From contig NZ_JAPNKC010000001.1 in assembly GCF_026626705.1 (NCBI RefSeq), forward strand, positions 3,348,001-3,412,000: a stretch of DNA of 64,000 nt, given 5' to 3'. The notes under the pieces were generated by a model, which was given only the letters and a program-made list of their open reading frames with translations, ran no database searches and was not told where the DNA came from. Positions 34,712-41,821 of this stretch are shown here, piece after piece. This DNA comes from Pyxidicoccus sp. MSG2 (lineage in GTDB: Bacteria; Myxococcota; Myxococcia; Myxococcales; Myxococcaceae). Made by a program: the position numbers and the translations under genes. Within the stretch, counting starts at the first letter, position 1, and each line of letters starts with the position of its first letter.

Positions 34712-35790
34712 CGCCGGCCGGAGAGCCGCTGCGGCGGGTGCTGGTGGTGGACGCCTCGGCCGTCGTGCGCCAGGACGTCGCGGCGCTGCTGCGCGACACC
34801 GGCCGCTGCGAGGTGGTCGTCGCGGCGAACGTGCTGGCGGCGCGGCAGAAGCTCCGGCGCGCGTGGCCCGACATCGCCCTCATCGGCCTGGAGCCCCCGG
34901 GCCACGACGCGCTGGCCCTGCTGCGGGAATTGGTGGCGGCGTCGGTGCCGGTGGTGGTCTGCGCGAGAGACGCCTCGCCAGGCGCCCCCCAGGTGCGGGA
35001 GGCGCTGTGCGCCGGCGCCAGGGACGTCCTCCACTGGCCACGGGTGGGCCTCAAGGCGCACCTGGCGCAGGAGGCCGGCCCGCTCGCCGCCCTGCTGCTG
35101 GACTCGGAGCGACGGCCGCCCCGCGTCCCACCACTGCCCCGGGGCTCCAAGCCGAGCCCGCCCTCGACTCCCATGGCGGACCGCGTCTGGGCGCGGCAGG
35201 TGGTGGCGGTGGGGGCGTCGACGGGAGGCCCCGCCGCCCTGCGCAGACTCCTGGGCGCGCTGCCCGCGCATGCACCCGCGCTGCTCGTGGTGCAGCACAT
35301 GTCGGAGCCCTTTGCCTCCGCCTTCGCGCGGGGCCTGGGCGAGGTGTGCCGCATCGAGGTCCGCAGCGCGGCGACGGGAGACCGGGTGCGCCCCGGCCTC
35401 GCGCTGCTGGCGCCCGGAGACCAGCACCTGCGGCTCGTCGCGGGGGCCGGTGGCTACGCGGTGGAGTTGTCGGAGGCGCCTCCCGTCCGGCACCACCGTC
35501 CCAGCGTGGACGTCCTGTTCCACTCGGTGGCGGAGGCGGCCGGGCCGGACGCGGTGGGCGTGCTGCTCACCGGCATGGGCGACGACGGAGCGGACGGGCT
35601 GTCAGCCATGCGCCGGGCCGGAGCCGCCACGTTCGCCCAGGATGCCGCCACCAGCGTGGTGTACGGCATGCCTCGCGCCGCGATGCTGAGGGGAGCAGCC
35701 GAGCAGTCACTGCCGCTCGACTCGCTGCCCGAAGCCATCCTGAACGCGGCCTCACGACGCGGGTCCCCACCGGGTAACGAGGAGGCGTAG
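34708..35790 (+). CDS. cheB: CheB methylesterase with a degenerate receiver domain
   Basis: 360 residues. The esterase domain (~165-355) has the complete triad: Ser171 in VGASTGGPAAL, His197 in VVQHM and Asp293 in LTGMGDDGADG. The N-terminal receiver (~8-125) keeps the fold pattern but not the chemistry: the phospho-acceptor Asp is Gly60 (LIGLEPPG) and the acidic pair is Asp15-Ala16 (VVDAS). It cannot be activated by CheA phosphotransfer in the usual way, so deamidase/esterase activity is probably constitutive or controlled by protein contact. The start ATG overlaps the cheR stop. The region from 35534 on is duplicated at 29245. Confidence 0.92.
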   Translation: MTPAGEPLRRVLVVDASAVVRQDVAALLRDTGRCEVVVAANVLAARQKLRRAWPDIALIGLEPPGHDALALLRELVAASVPVVVCARDASPGAPQVREALCAGARDVLHWPRVGLKAHLAQEAGPLAALLLDSERRPPRVPPLPRGSKPSPPSTPMADRVWARQVVAVGASTGGPAALRRLLGALPAHAPALLVVQHMSEPFASAFARGLGEVCRIEVRSAATGDRVRPGLALLAPGDQHLRLVAGAGGYAVELSEAPPVRHHRPSVDVLFHSVAEAAGPDAVGVLLTGMGDDGADGLSAMRRAGAATFAQDAATSVVYGMPRAAMLRGAAEQSLPLDSLPEAILNAASRRGSPPGNEEA

Positions 35791-35795
35791 CCTCG

Positions 35796-35899
35796 CGGCA
35801 TGCGCTGGCCCCTCGCCGTCCTCCGCGCATTCGTCGCGCCGCGCTGCGCAAGGCCGGCGCCGTGCAGGTGGAAGTGCTGACGGTGGCGCGCCTTCAGTC
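35796..35899 (+). pseudogene. Right scar: aminopeptidase 5' fragment joined to comF 3' fragment
   Basis: Just after the cheB stop, 35793-35837 matches the start of the aminopeptidase gene (GCGGCATGCGCTGGCCCCTC, then CGCATTCGTCGC). From about 35841 the sequence switches to the comF tail (GCGCTGCGCAAGGCCGGCGCC, then GTGCTGACGGTGGCGCG), losing the stop and last codons. It is the same order as the left scar, but with a larger internal deletion. The end merges into a CAGTC-TTTTTT-GACTG hairpin at 35895-35910. Confidence 0.8.
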
Positions 35900-36065
35900 T
35901 TTTTTGACTGTCCGGTGAAGTCTCGTTTTACCCACTACCGTCCGCGCCACCGGTGTGCTTTTGCAACAACTGCCGTGGGACACGCCGTCCCTGCGTGGGC
36001 CGTTGTGCGTCGCGCGCGCGACATCCACGGCGCTGCTCTTCCTCTTCCGTGAATGGAGTTGCGTG

Positions 36066-37337
36066 ATGAAGCAGTCCCTGTGGAGCATGTTCGGTCTGGC
36101 GGGCGTCGTGGCAGCCCTGGGCGCACCGCTTCCCGCCTCGGCGCAGATTCCCTCACCCGCCTGGGTGCGGCAGCTCGGGTCGAACCTGGACGAGCAGGCC
36201 CAGGCGGTGGCCGTCTCGGGCAGCAGCGTGTACGTGGTGGGCACCACCACGAGCCAGCTCGGGCCGGAGCCGCGCGCGGGCGGCCAGGACATCTTCATCT
36301 CGAAGTACGACACCGCCGGCGCGCTGCAGTGGGTGCATCAGCTCGGCACCAGCGAGGGTGACCGCGCCACGGCGGTGGCCACCGACGCGGACGGCAACGT
36401 GTACGTGGTCGGCCACACCTTCGGCGGCTTCGACTTCTACGTGAATGCGGGCGGCCTCGACTTCTTCGTCACGAAGTACGACGCACAGGGCAACCGCCTG
36501 TGGCTGAGCCAGCGCGGCACCGTCATGGATGACTTCGCCACGGGCGTGGCCGTGGGCGCGGACGACACGCTGTACATCGCGGGCTACACCGGGGGCAGCT
36601 ACGCGAACGGCGGCAACCCCAACAACTACGACGTGGTGGTGGCCCTGTACGACACGGCCGGCAACCCCTACTGGCTGCAGCAGCTCGGCTCCAGCCAGAG
36701 CGACGTGGCGCAGGGCATCGCGGTGACGCCCACGCACGAGGTCTACGTGACGGGCTACACCTTCGGCAGCCTCGACGGCACCACCACCCCGGTGGGCACC
36801 GACATCTTCCTGATGCGGCTGGACATCCTTGGCGCCCAGCAGTGGGTGCGGCAGGTGGGCGCGTCCGACCAGGACTACGCCACCAGCGTGGCGGTGAGCC
36901 CGGATGGCGGCGTGTACCTGGCGGGCTACACCTTCGGCACGCTGGACGGCAATCCCCAGGCCGGCACCTACGACGCGCTGCTCGCGCGCTATGACGCCCT
37001 GGGCAACCGCCAGTGGAGCCGCCTGCTGGGCGGCACCCAGCCGGACTACGCCCAGGCCGTGGCCGTGGCCGCGGATGGCACCGTGCAGGTGACGGGCTAC
37101 ACCAGCGGCGTGTTCGACGGAAACCCCTCCGCCGGGCTCGGCGATGCGTTCCTCGCGCGCTACGACGCACTGGGCACGAAGCTCGGCTCGCGAGTGGTGG
37201 GCACCACCCTTCCCGACCAGGGCCGCGGCGTGGCCGTGGACGCCAGCGGCAACACGTACGTGACGGGCTTCACGTACGGCGGCCTCGGCGGCAACACCAA
37301 CGCGGGCAGCTACGACGCCTTCCTCATCCGGTTCTGA
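36066..37337 (+). CDS. Secreted SBBP beta-propeller protein
   Basis: 423 residues. The signal peptide ends ASA near residue 28. The rest is about seven ~53-residue SBBP repeats, each with a WVRQLG- or WLQQLG-like strand, D-x-A-x-x-V-AV, VYVxGYTxG and YDAxLARYD or equivalent; they should close into one beta-propeller. Repeats such as VAVSPDGGVYLAGYTFGTLDG and VAVAADGTVQVTGYTSGVFDG are obvious paralogues. The family is surface-associated in myxobacteria, without known catalytic activity. TTGACT at 35905-35910 is a candidate -35 with no clear -10. The gene sits between cheB and the aminopeptidase gene, which once appear to have been adjacent. Confidence 0.88.
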   Translation: MKQSLWSMFGLAGVVAALGAPLPASAQIPSPAWVRQLGSNLDEQAQAVAVSGSSVYVVGTTTSQLGPEPRAGGQDIFISKYDTAGALQWVHQLGTSEGDRATAVATDADGNVYVVGHTFGGFDFYVNAGGLDFFVTKYDAQGNRLWLSQRGTVMDDFATGVAVGADDTLYIAGYTGGSYANGGNPNNYDVVVALYDTAGNPYWLQQLGSSQSDVAQGIAVTPTHEVYVTGYTFGSLDGTTTPVGTDIFLMRLDILGAQQWVRQVGASDQDYATSVAVSPDGGVYLAGYTFGTLDGNPQAGTYDALLARYDALGNRQWSRLLGGTQPDYAQAVAVAADGTVQVTGYTSGVFDGNPSAGLGDAFLARYDALGTKLGSRVVGTTLPDQGRGVAVDASGNTYVTGFTYGGLGGNTNAGSYDAFLIRF

Positions 37338-37460
37338 GGCCGGGCTGGAGCACCGGCGCCCGCGCGCCCGCTCCAGGAGGTTGCAGGGAGGCAGGATGAC
37401 GCAGCCTGCCTCCCGCTTCCCGTTCCCCCATCCACCGGGGAGGCGCGCTAGTTTCGCGGC

Positions 37461-40181
37461 ATGCGCTGGCCCCTCCTCGTCCTCCTCGCATTCGTCGCCC
37501 TCCGCTGCGCCCACGCGCCCGAGCCGGCGACTCCCGCTCCCGCTCCCGTGGCGGAGGCGCCCACGTATCCCGAGCCACAGCCACCCGCGCTGCGGCTGCC
37601 CGACACCGTCCGCCCCGTCCACTACGCGCTGGACTTGAAGCTCCTCCCCGCCGAGCCGACCTTCTCCGGCGCCGTCGCCATCGACGTGGAGGTCCGCGAG
37701 CCCGTGCGTCAGGTGTGGCTGCACGGCCAGGACCTGGAGATAACGCAGGCCCGCGTGGAGACGGGCGCGCGCACCCTGGAGGCCCGCGCCGTCACCGCCA
37801 GCGACGGGCGCCTCGGGCTGCTGCTGCCCGAGCCCCTCCCCGCGGGCAAGGCCGTCATCCACCTGGCCTTCACCGGCCACATCGACCGCGAGCGCAGCCG
37901 TGGCATCTACGGCGTGGAGGAGCGCGGCGAGCCCTACCTCTACACCTTCTTCGAGCCCGTGGACGCGCGCCGCGCCTTCCCCTGCTTCGACGAGCCGGGC
38001 TTCAAGGTGCCCTGGCGCCTGCGCTTCACCGTGAAGACCGGGCACGTGGCGCTCGCCAACCACCCCGTCGTCTCCCGCGAGCCGCTGCCAGAGGGCCTCG
38101 AGCGCGTCACCTTCGCGGAGAGCCGCCCCATGCCCAGCTACCTCGTGGCCTTCATGGTGGGGCCGTTCGACGTGGTGGACGCGGGCACCGTGGGCCGCAA
38201 CGCCGCGCCGCTGCGCTTCATCGTCCCGAAGGGCCGGGGCCCGGAGACGGCGTACGCGGCCAGCGCCACCCCGCGCATCGTGAAGAGCCTGGAGGACTTC
38301 TTCGACCAGGCGTACCCGTACGAGAAGCTCGACGTGGCGGTGGTGCCCCGCTACTGGGGCACCATGGAGCACCCGGGCATCGTCGCGCTCGGTCAGCCCC
38401 TCACGCTCATCCGCCCCGGCGAGGAGACGCTCGCGCGCCGCAAGTGGTACGTCACCATCGCGGGACACGAGCTGGGCCACTACTGGTTCGGCGACATCGT
38501 CACCTGCAAGTGGTGGGACGACATCTGGCTCAACGAGTCGCTCACCTCGTGGTTGGACAGGAAGCAGATGGACGGGTTCGACCCGGGCTGGGGCTTCTCG
38601 CGCGAGGCGAGCATGCACGCGCTGTCCTCCGCGCTCGACGCGGACGCGCTCTCGGCCGCGCTCCCCGTGCGCAAGCCGGCGGAGACGCATGACGACGTGC
38701 TCGGCTCGTTCGACAACGGCACCACCTACGCCAAGGGCTCGGCCGTCATCGCCATGTTCGAGGCCTGGCTCGGCCCGGAGCAGATGCGAAACCTCCTGCG
38801 CGTCCACATCCGCAAGCACGCCTGGGGCGTGGCCACGTCCGAGGACTTCGCCACCACGCTGTCCGAGGCCGCGAGCCCCGACCTCGCCCGCTCGTTCCGG
38901 AGCTTCATCGACCAGCCCGGCGCCCCGCGCATCTCCGCCGAGCTGCAGTGCAAGCCGGGCACGCCCACGCGGCTGAAGCTGTCGCAGGAGCGCTTCCTGC
39001 CGGCCGGCTCCACCGGCAGCACGAAGCAGACGTGGTCCGTGCCCGTGTGCGTGCGCGCGGGGACGGGCGGCGGCTCGCACCGCGTCTGCACCATGCTCAG
39101 CGAGGCCACCGGCGAGCTGTCGCTGCCCATGCGCGACTGCCCGAAGTGGGTGCTGCTCAACGCGGGCGGCACGGGCTACTACCGCGCCAGCTACACGCGC
39201 GAGCAGCTCGCCCAGGTGCTGGCCGCGCCGCCGAAGAGCCTCACCGTGGAGGAGCGGCTGGCGCTGCTGGCGGACGTGGAGGGCTCGGTGCGCCGGGGGG
39301 ATTTGCCGCTCGGCGAGGCGCTGCGGCTCGTCCCCGCCACCGCGCGCGACGAGGACCGCCTCATCGTCCAGCGCGGCGCCCGGCTCCTCCAGCTCGTCAA
39401 CGAGGACGGGCTGTCCGTGGAGGACCGCACCCGCTTCCGCGCCTGGGTGGGTGAAGTCTATGCGCCCCGCGCCCGCAAGCTGGGCTGGGAGCCGAAGCCG
39501 GGCGACAGCGACGACGTGAAGCAGGAGCGCGCGCGGCTGCTGGAGCTGGCGACGCTGGAGGGAGAGGAGCCCGTGCTGAACCGGGAGGCGACGCGGCTCG
39601 CGAAGGGGTGGCTGGCAGACAGGAAGTCCCTCGACCCGGAGGCGGTGCCCCTGGTGCTCGCGGCGGCGGCACACCATGGAGACCGGGCGATGTTCGACAC
39701 CCTGCTCGCCCAGGCTCGCAAGACGGAGGACCGCAACGAGCGCAGCCAGTTGCTCACCACGATTGCCAGCTTCCGTGAGCCGGCGCTCGTGAAGGAGGCG
39801 CTGAAGCTCGTGACGAGCAACGAGATGGACCTGCGGGACACGAAGGTCCTGCTCACCGGCGCCTTCATGACGGCCGACACGCGCGAGGTGGCCTGGGCCT
39901 TCTACCGGGAGAACTTCGACGCGCTCGCGGAGCGGCTGCGCTCGGACGAGCTGGGCTGGCTCGTCAGCCTGGTGGGCAACCTCTGCGACACGGAGCGCCA
40001 CGCGGAGGTGCAGGCGTTCCTCGAGCCACGCGTCTCCCGCCTGGAGAACGCGCCGCGCGCGCTGGCCCGCGCCGAGGAGTCCATCCGCCTGTGCGCCGAG
40101 GCGGACCGCCTCCACCGCGAGGGCGTGAAGGCCTTCCTGCGCGCGCCCCCCACGGTGCCCGCCCCCACCCGGACGCGGTAG
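37461..40181 (+). CDS. M1-family zinc aminopeptidase, exported
   Basis: 906 residues. An N-terminal export signal (RWPLLVLLAFVALRCAHA) is followed by a Pro/Ala linker. The M1 beta-saddle and catalytic domain contain the exopeptidase loop GTMEH at 300-304 (canonical GAMEN), zinc site HELGH (His336, Glu337, His340) with Glu359 in NES, and a C-terminal ERAP1-like helical domain (~530-890). It removes N-terminal residues from peptides, in the periplasm or at the surface, fitting predatory protein use. The Cys17 context ALRC is a poor lipobox. Traces of the cheB 3' end (CCACCGGG...GAGGCG) lie just upstream of the start. Confidence 0.93.
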   Translation: MRWPLLVLLAFVALRCAHAPEPATPAPAPVAEAPTYPEPQPPALRLPDTVRPVHYALDLKLLPAEPTFSGAVAIDVEVREPVRQVWLHGQDLEITQARVETGARTLEARAVTASDGRLGLLLPEPLPAGKAVIHLAFTGHIDRERSRGIYGVEERGEPYLYTFFEPVDARRAFPCFDEPGFKVPWRLRFTVKTGHVALANHPVVSREPLPEGLERVTFAESRPMPSYLVAFMVGPFDVVDAGTVGRNAAPLRFIVPKGRGPETAYAASATPRIVKSLEDFFDQAYPYEKLDVAVVPRYWGTMEHPGIVALGQPLTLIRPGEETLARRKWYVTIAGHELGHYWFGDIVTCKWWDDIWLNESLTSWLDRKQMDGFDPGWGFSREASMHALSSALDADALSAALPVRKPAETHDDVLGSFDNGTTYAKGSAVIAMFEAWLGPEQMRNLLRVHIRKHAWGVATSEDFATTLSEAASPDLARSFRSFIDQPGAPRISAELQCKPGTPTRLKLSQERFLPAGSTGSTKQTWSVPVCVRAGTGGGSHRVCTMLSEATGELSLPMRDCPKWVLLNAGGTGYYRASYTREQLAQVLAAPPKSLTVEERLALLADVEGSVRRGDLPLGEALRLVPATARDEDRLIVQRGARLLQLVNEDGLSVEDRTRFRAWVGEVYAPRARKLGWEPKPGDSDDVKQERARLLELATLEGEEPVLNREATRLAKGWLADRKSLDPEAVPLVLAAAAHHGDRAMFDTLLAQARKTEDRNERSQLLTTIASFREPALVKEALKLVTSNEMDLRDTKVLLTGAFMTADTREVAWAFYRENFDALAERLRSDELGWLVSLVGNLCDTERHAEVQAFLEPRVSRLENAPRALARAEESIRLCAEADRLHREGVKAFLRAPPTVPAPTRTR

Positions 40182-40249
40182 GGAGAGCAGACGGCCAGCC
40201 CTCCGGGAAGGAGTCGCCCCGGGGGGCGGGCCCGCGCTACACAGCACGC

Positions 40250-40996
40250 ATGTTCGACGCCGCACGCTACCTGGAGCGCCTGGGAGTGGACGCGAGCACA
40301 CCCCTCGCGCGGCTGCACCGGGCCCACCTCCAGGCCGTCCCCTTCGAGAACCTCGACATCCACCTGAAGCGGCCCATCCGGCTCGACGAGGAGGCCGTCT
40401 TCGAGAAGGTCGTCCTCCAGCGGCGGGGTGGGTTCTGCTACGAGCTCAACGGGCTCTTCGCGCGCCTGCTTCGGACGCTCGGCTACGACGTCACGCTGCT
40501 CTCGGCGCGCGTGGCCACACGGCCCGATGGCAGCGAGTACGGCCCGGAGTTGGACCACCTGGCACTGCTGGTGGAGGACGCCTCCGGCCGCTGGCTGGCC
40601 GACGTCGGCTTCGGGGAGTGCTTCGTGGAGCCGCTGCGGCTCGACGAGCGGGGCGTCCAGGTCCGGGCCGGTCACCGCTACCGGCTCGTCGAGGAGGAAG
40701 GTCGGCTCGTCTACTGGAGCGAGGCGGCGTCGGGCTGGGAGGCGCAGTACGTCTTCTCGCTCACCCCGCACGCGCTCGCGGACTTCGCCGGCATGTGCCT
40801 CCACCACCAGACGTCGCCGGAGTCTCCCTTCACGCAGCGGCGCCTGTGCACCCGGGCCACGCCCGAGGGCCGCATCACCCTCAAGGAGGGCGCGCTCGTC
40901 ACCACCACGCGGGACGGGCGCCACGAGCAGCCGCTCGCGGACGAGGACGCCTGGCAGGACGCGCTCGCACGGCACTTCGGAATCACCTTGCGCTGA
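40250..40996 (+). CDS. nat: Arylamine N-acetyltransferase
   Basis: 248 residues, somewhat shorter than the ~275-residue norm. The catalytic triad is visible: Cys63 in RRGGFCYELNG, His103 in LDHLAL and Asp118 in ADVGFG. It transfers an acetyl group from acetyl-CoA to arylamines or hydrazines, or, in related biosynthetic enzymes, closes amide bonds. The ATG at 40250 gives the normal N-terminus (FDAARYLERLG); an open extension to 40091 lies within the aminopeptidase gene. It stands alone, cytoplasmic. Confidence 0.94.
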   Translation: MFDAARYLERLGVDASTPLARLHRAHLQAVPFENLDIHLKRPIRLDEEAVFEKVVLQRRGGFCYELNGLFARLLRTLGYDVTLLSARVATRPDGSEYGPELDHLALLVEDASGRWLADVGFGECFVEPLRLDERGVQVRAGHRYRLVEEEGRLVYWSEAASGWEAQYVFSLTPHALADFAGMCLHHQTSPESPFTQRRLCTRATPEGRITLKEGALVTTTRDGRHEQPLADEDAWQDALARHFGITLR

Positions 40997-41131
40997 GCGC
41001 GTGGCGTAGACACACCTACCTCCGTCCCCGGCCGCCACGGCATCGGCGCCCACTTGTCAGCTACCCGTCAAAGCGATACGCCTGCGCCCGCCTGCTCCGG
41101 AAGTCACGGAACAACCCCCAGACGCGACAAC

Positions 41132-41647
41132 ATGATGAACGCCGGCACAGAGGGCAGAGCCGAGCCGTACCTCCACTTCGTCGTGGGCGGTGAGCACTAC
41201 GCCACGCCCAGCGCCTGCGTGGCGGGCGTGGTGCCCGAGGCCCGCCTGGAGCCGGTGACGGGCGCGCCGCCCCACGTGCGCGGAGTGCTCGTCCAGGACG
41301 GCGAGGCCGTGCCGGTGGTGGACCTCTCCCACCTGCTGGGCCAGGCGCTGCGCACCGTGCGCGCGCGTCCCACCGTGGTGCTGGCCCAGGTGCGCTGCTG
41401 TGGTGAGCCCCTGCGGCTGGGCCTCGCGGTGGACGGCGTGGGCGCGCCGCTGGAGCTGTCCTCGCGGGATGTGGTGCCGGCGCCCTCCTTCGGCGCCGCC
41501 ATGCCGGTGGACTTCCTGGTGGGCATGGGCCGGCACGGCGAGGGCCTGGTGCTGCTGATGGACGTGGAGCGCATCCTCACCGAGAGCCAGCTCCACTCCG
41601 CCATCCAGCTGGCGTCGCCCGTCGGCCCCAAGGGCCACGGCGGCTGA
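41132..41647 (+). CDS. Orphan CheW-like protein
   Basis: 171 residues with a single CheW domain: YLHFVVGGEHYATPSACVAGVVPEARLEPVTG, PPHVRGVLVQDGEAVPVVDLSHLLG and GEGLVLLMDVERIL. It resembles the operon CheW at 33312 in layout (PSFGAAMPVDFLVGMGRHGEGLVLLMDVERIL corresponds to the same segment there). No chemosensory gene is adjacent; it may serve the che operon 6 kb away or the receptor at 4848-6644. ATG 41132 or 41135. TTGTCA (41054-41059), 17 bases, TACGCC is a weak promoter candidate. Confidence 0.88.
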   Translation: MMNAGTEGRAEPYLHFVVGGEHYATPSACVAGVVPEARLEPVTGAPPHVRGVLVQDGEAVPVVDLSHLLGQALRTVRARPTVVLAQVRCCGEPLRLGLAVDGVGAPLELSSRDVVPAPSFGAAMPVDFLVGMGRHGEGLVLLMDVERILTESQLHSAIQLASPVGPKGHGG

Positions 41648-41821
41648 CGCACCCGCACCTACCTCGTCCCCTACAGTACCCTCCGCGACGTTTTCGGTTG
41701 CCTGCCCGCCGCCCGGGGCCGCATGCAGGGGAAGGCCCGGAGAGGGTCACCTGTTCATCGCCGTCGGCGCCCCTGTTTCCCTCGCGGGTGCCCCTACCGT
41801 AGACGTCAACGAGGAGAACGG

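Noticed and set aside
36153..40301. 1382-codon open frame on the minus strand
   Set aside because: It runs antisense through the SBBP and aminopeptidase genes. It has low-complexity Arg/Gly/Ala/Val composition and no recognisable motif; long antisense frames are common in ~70% GC DNA.
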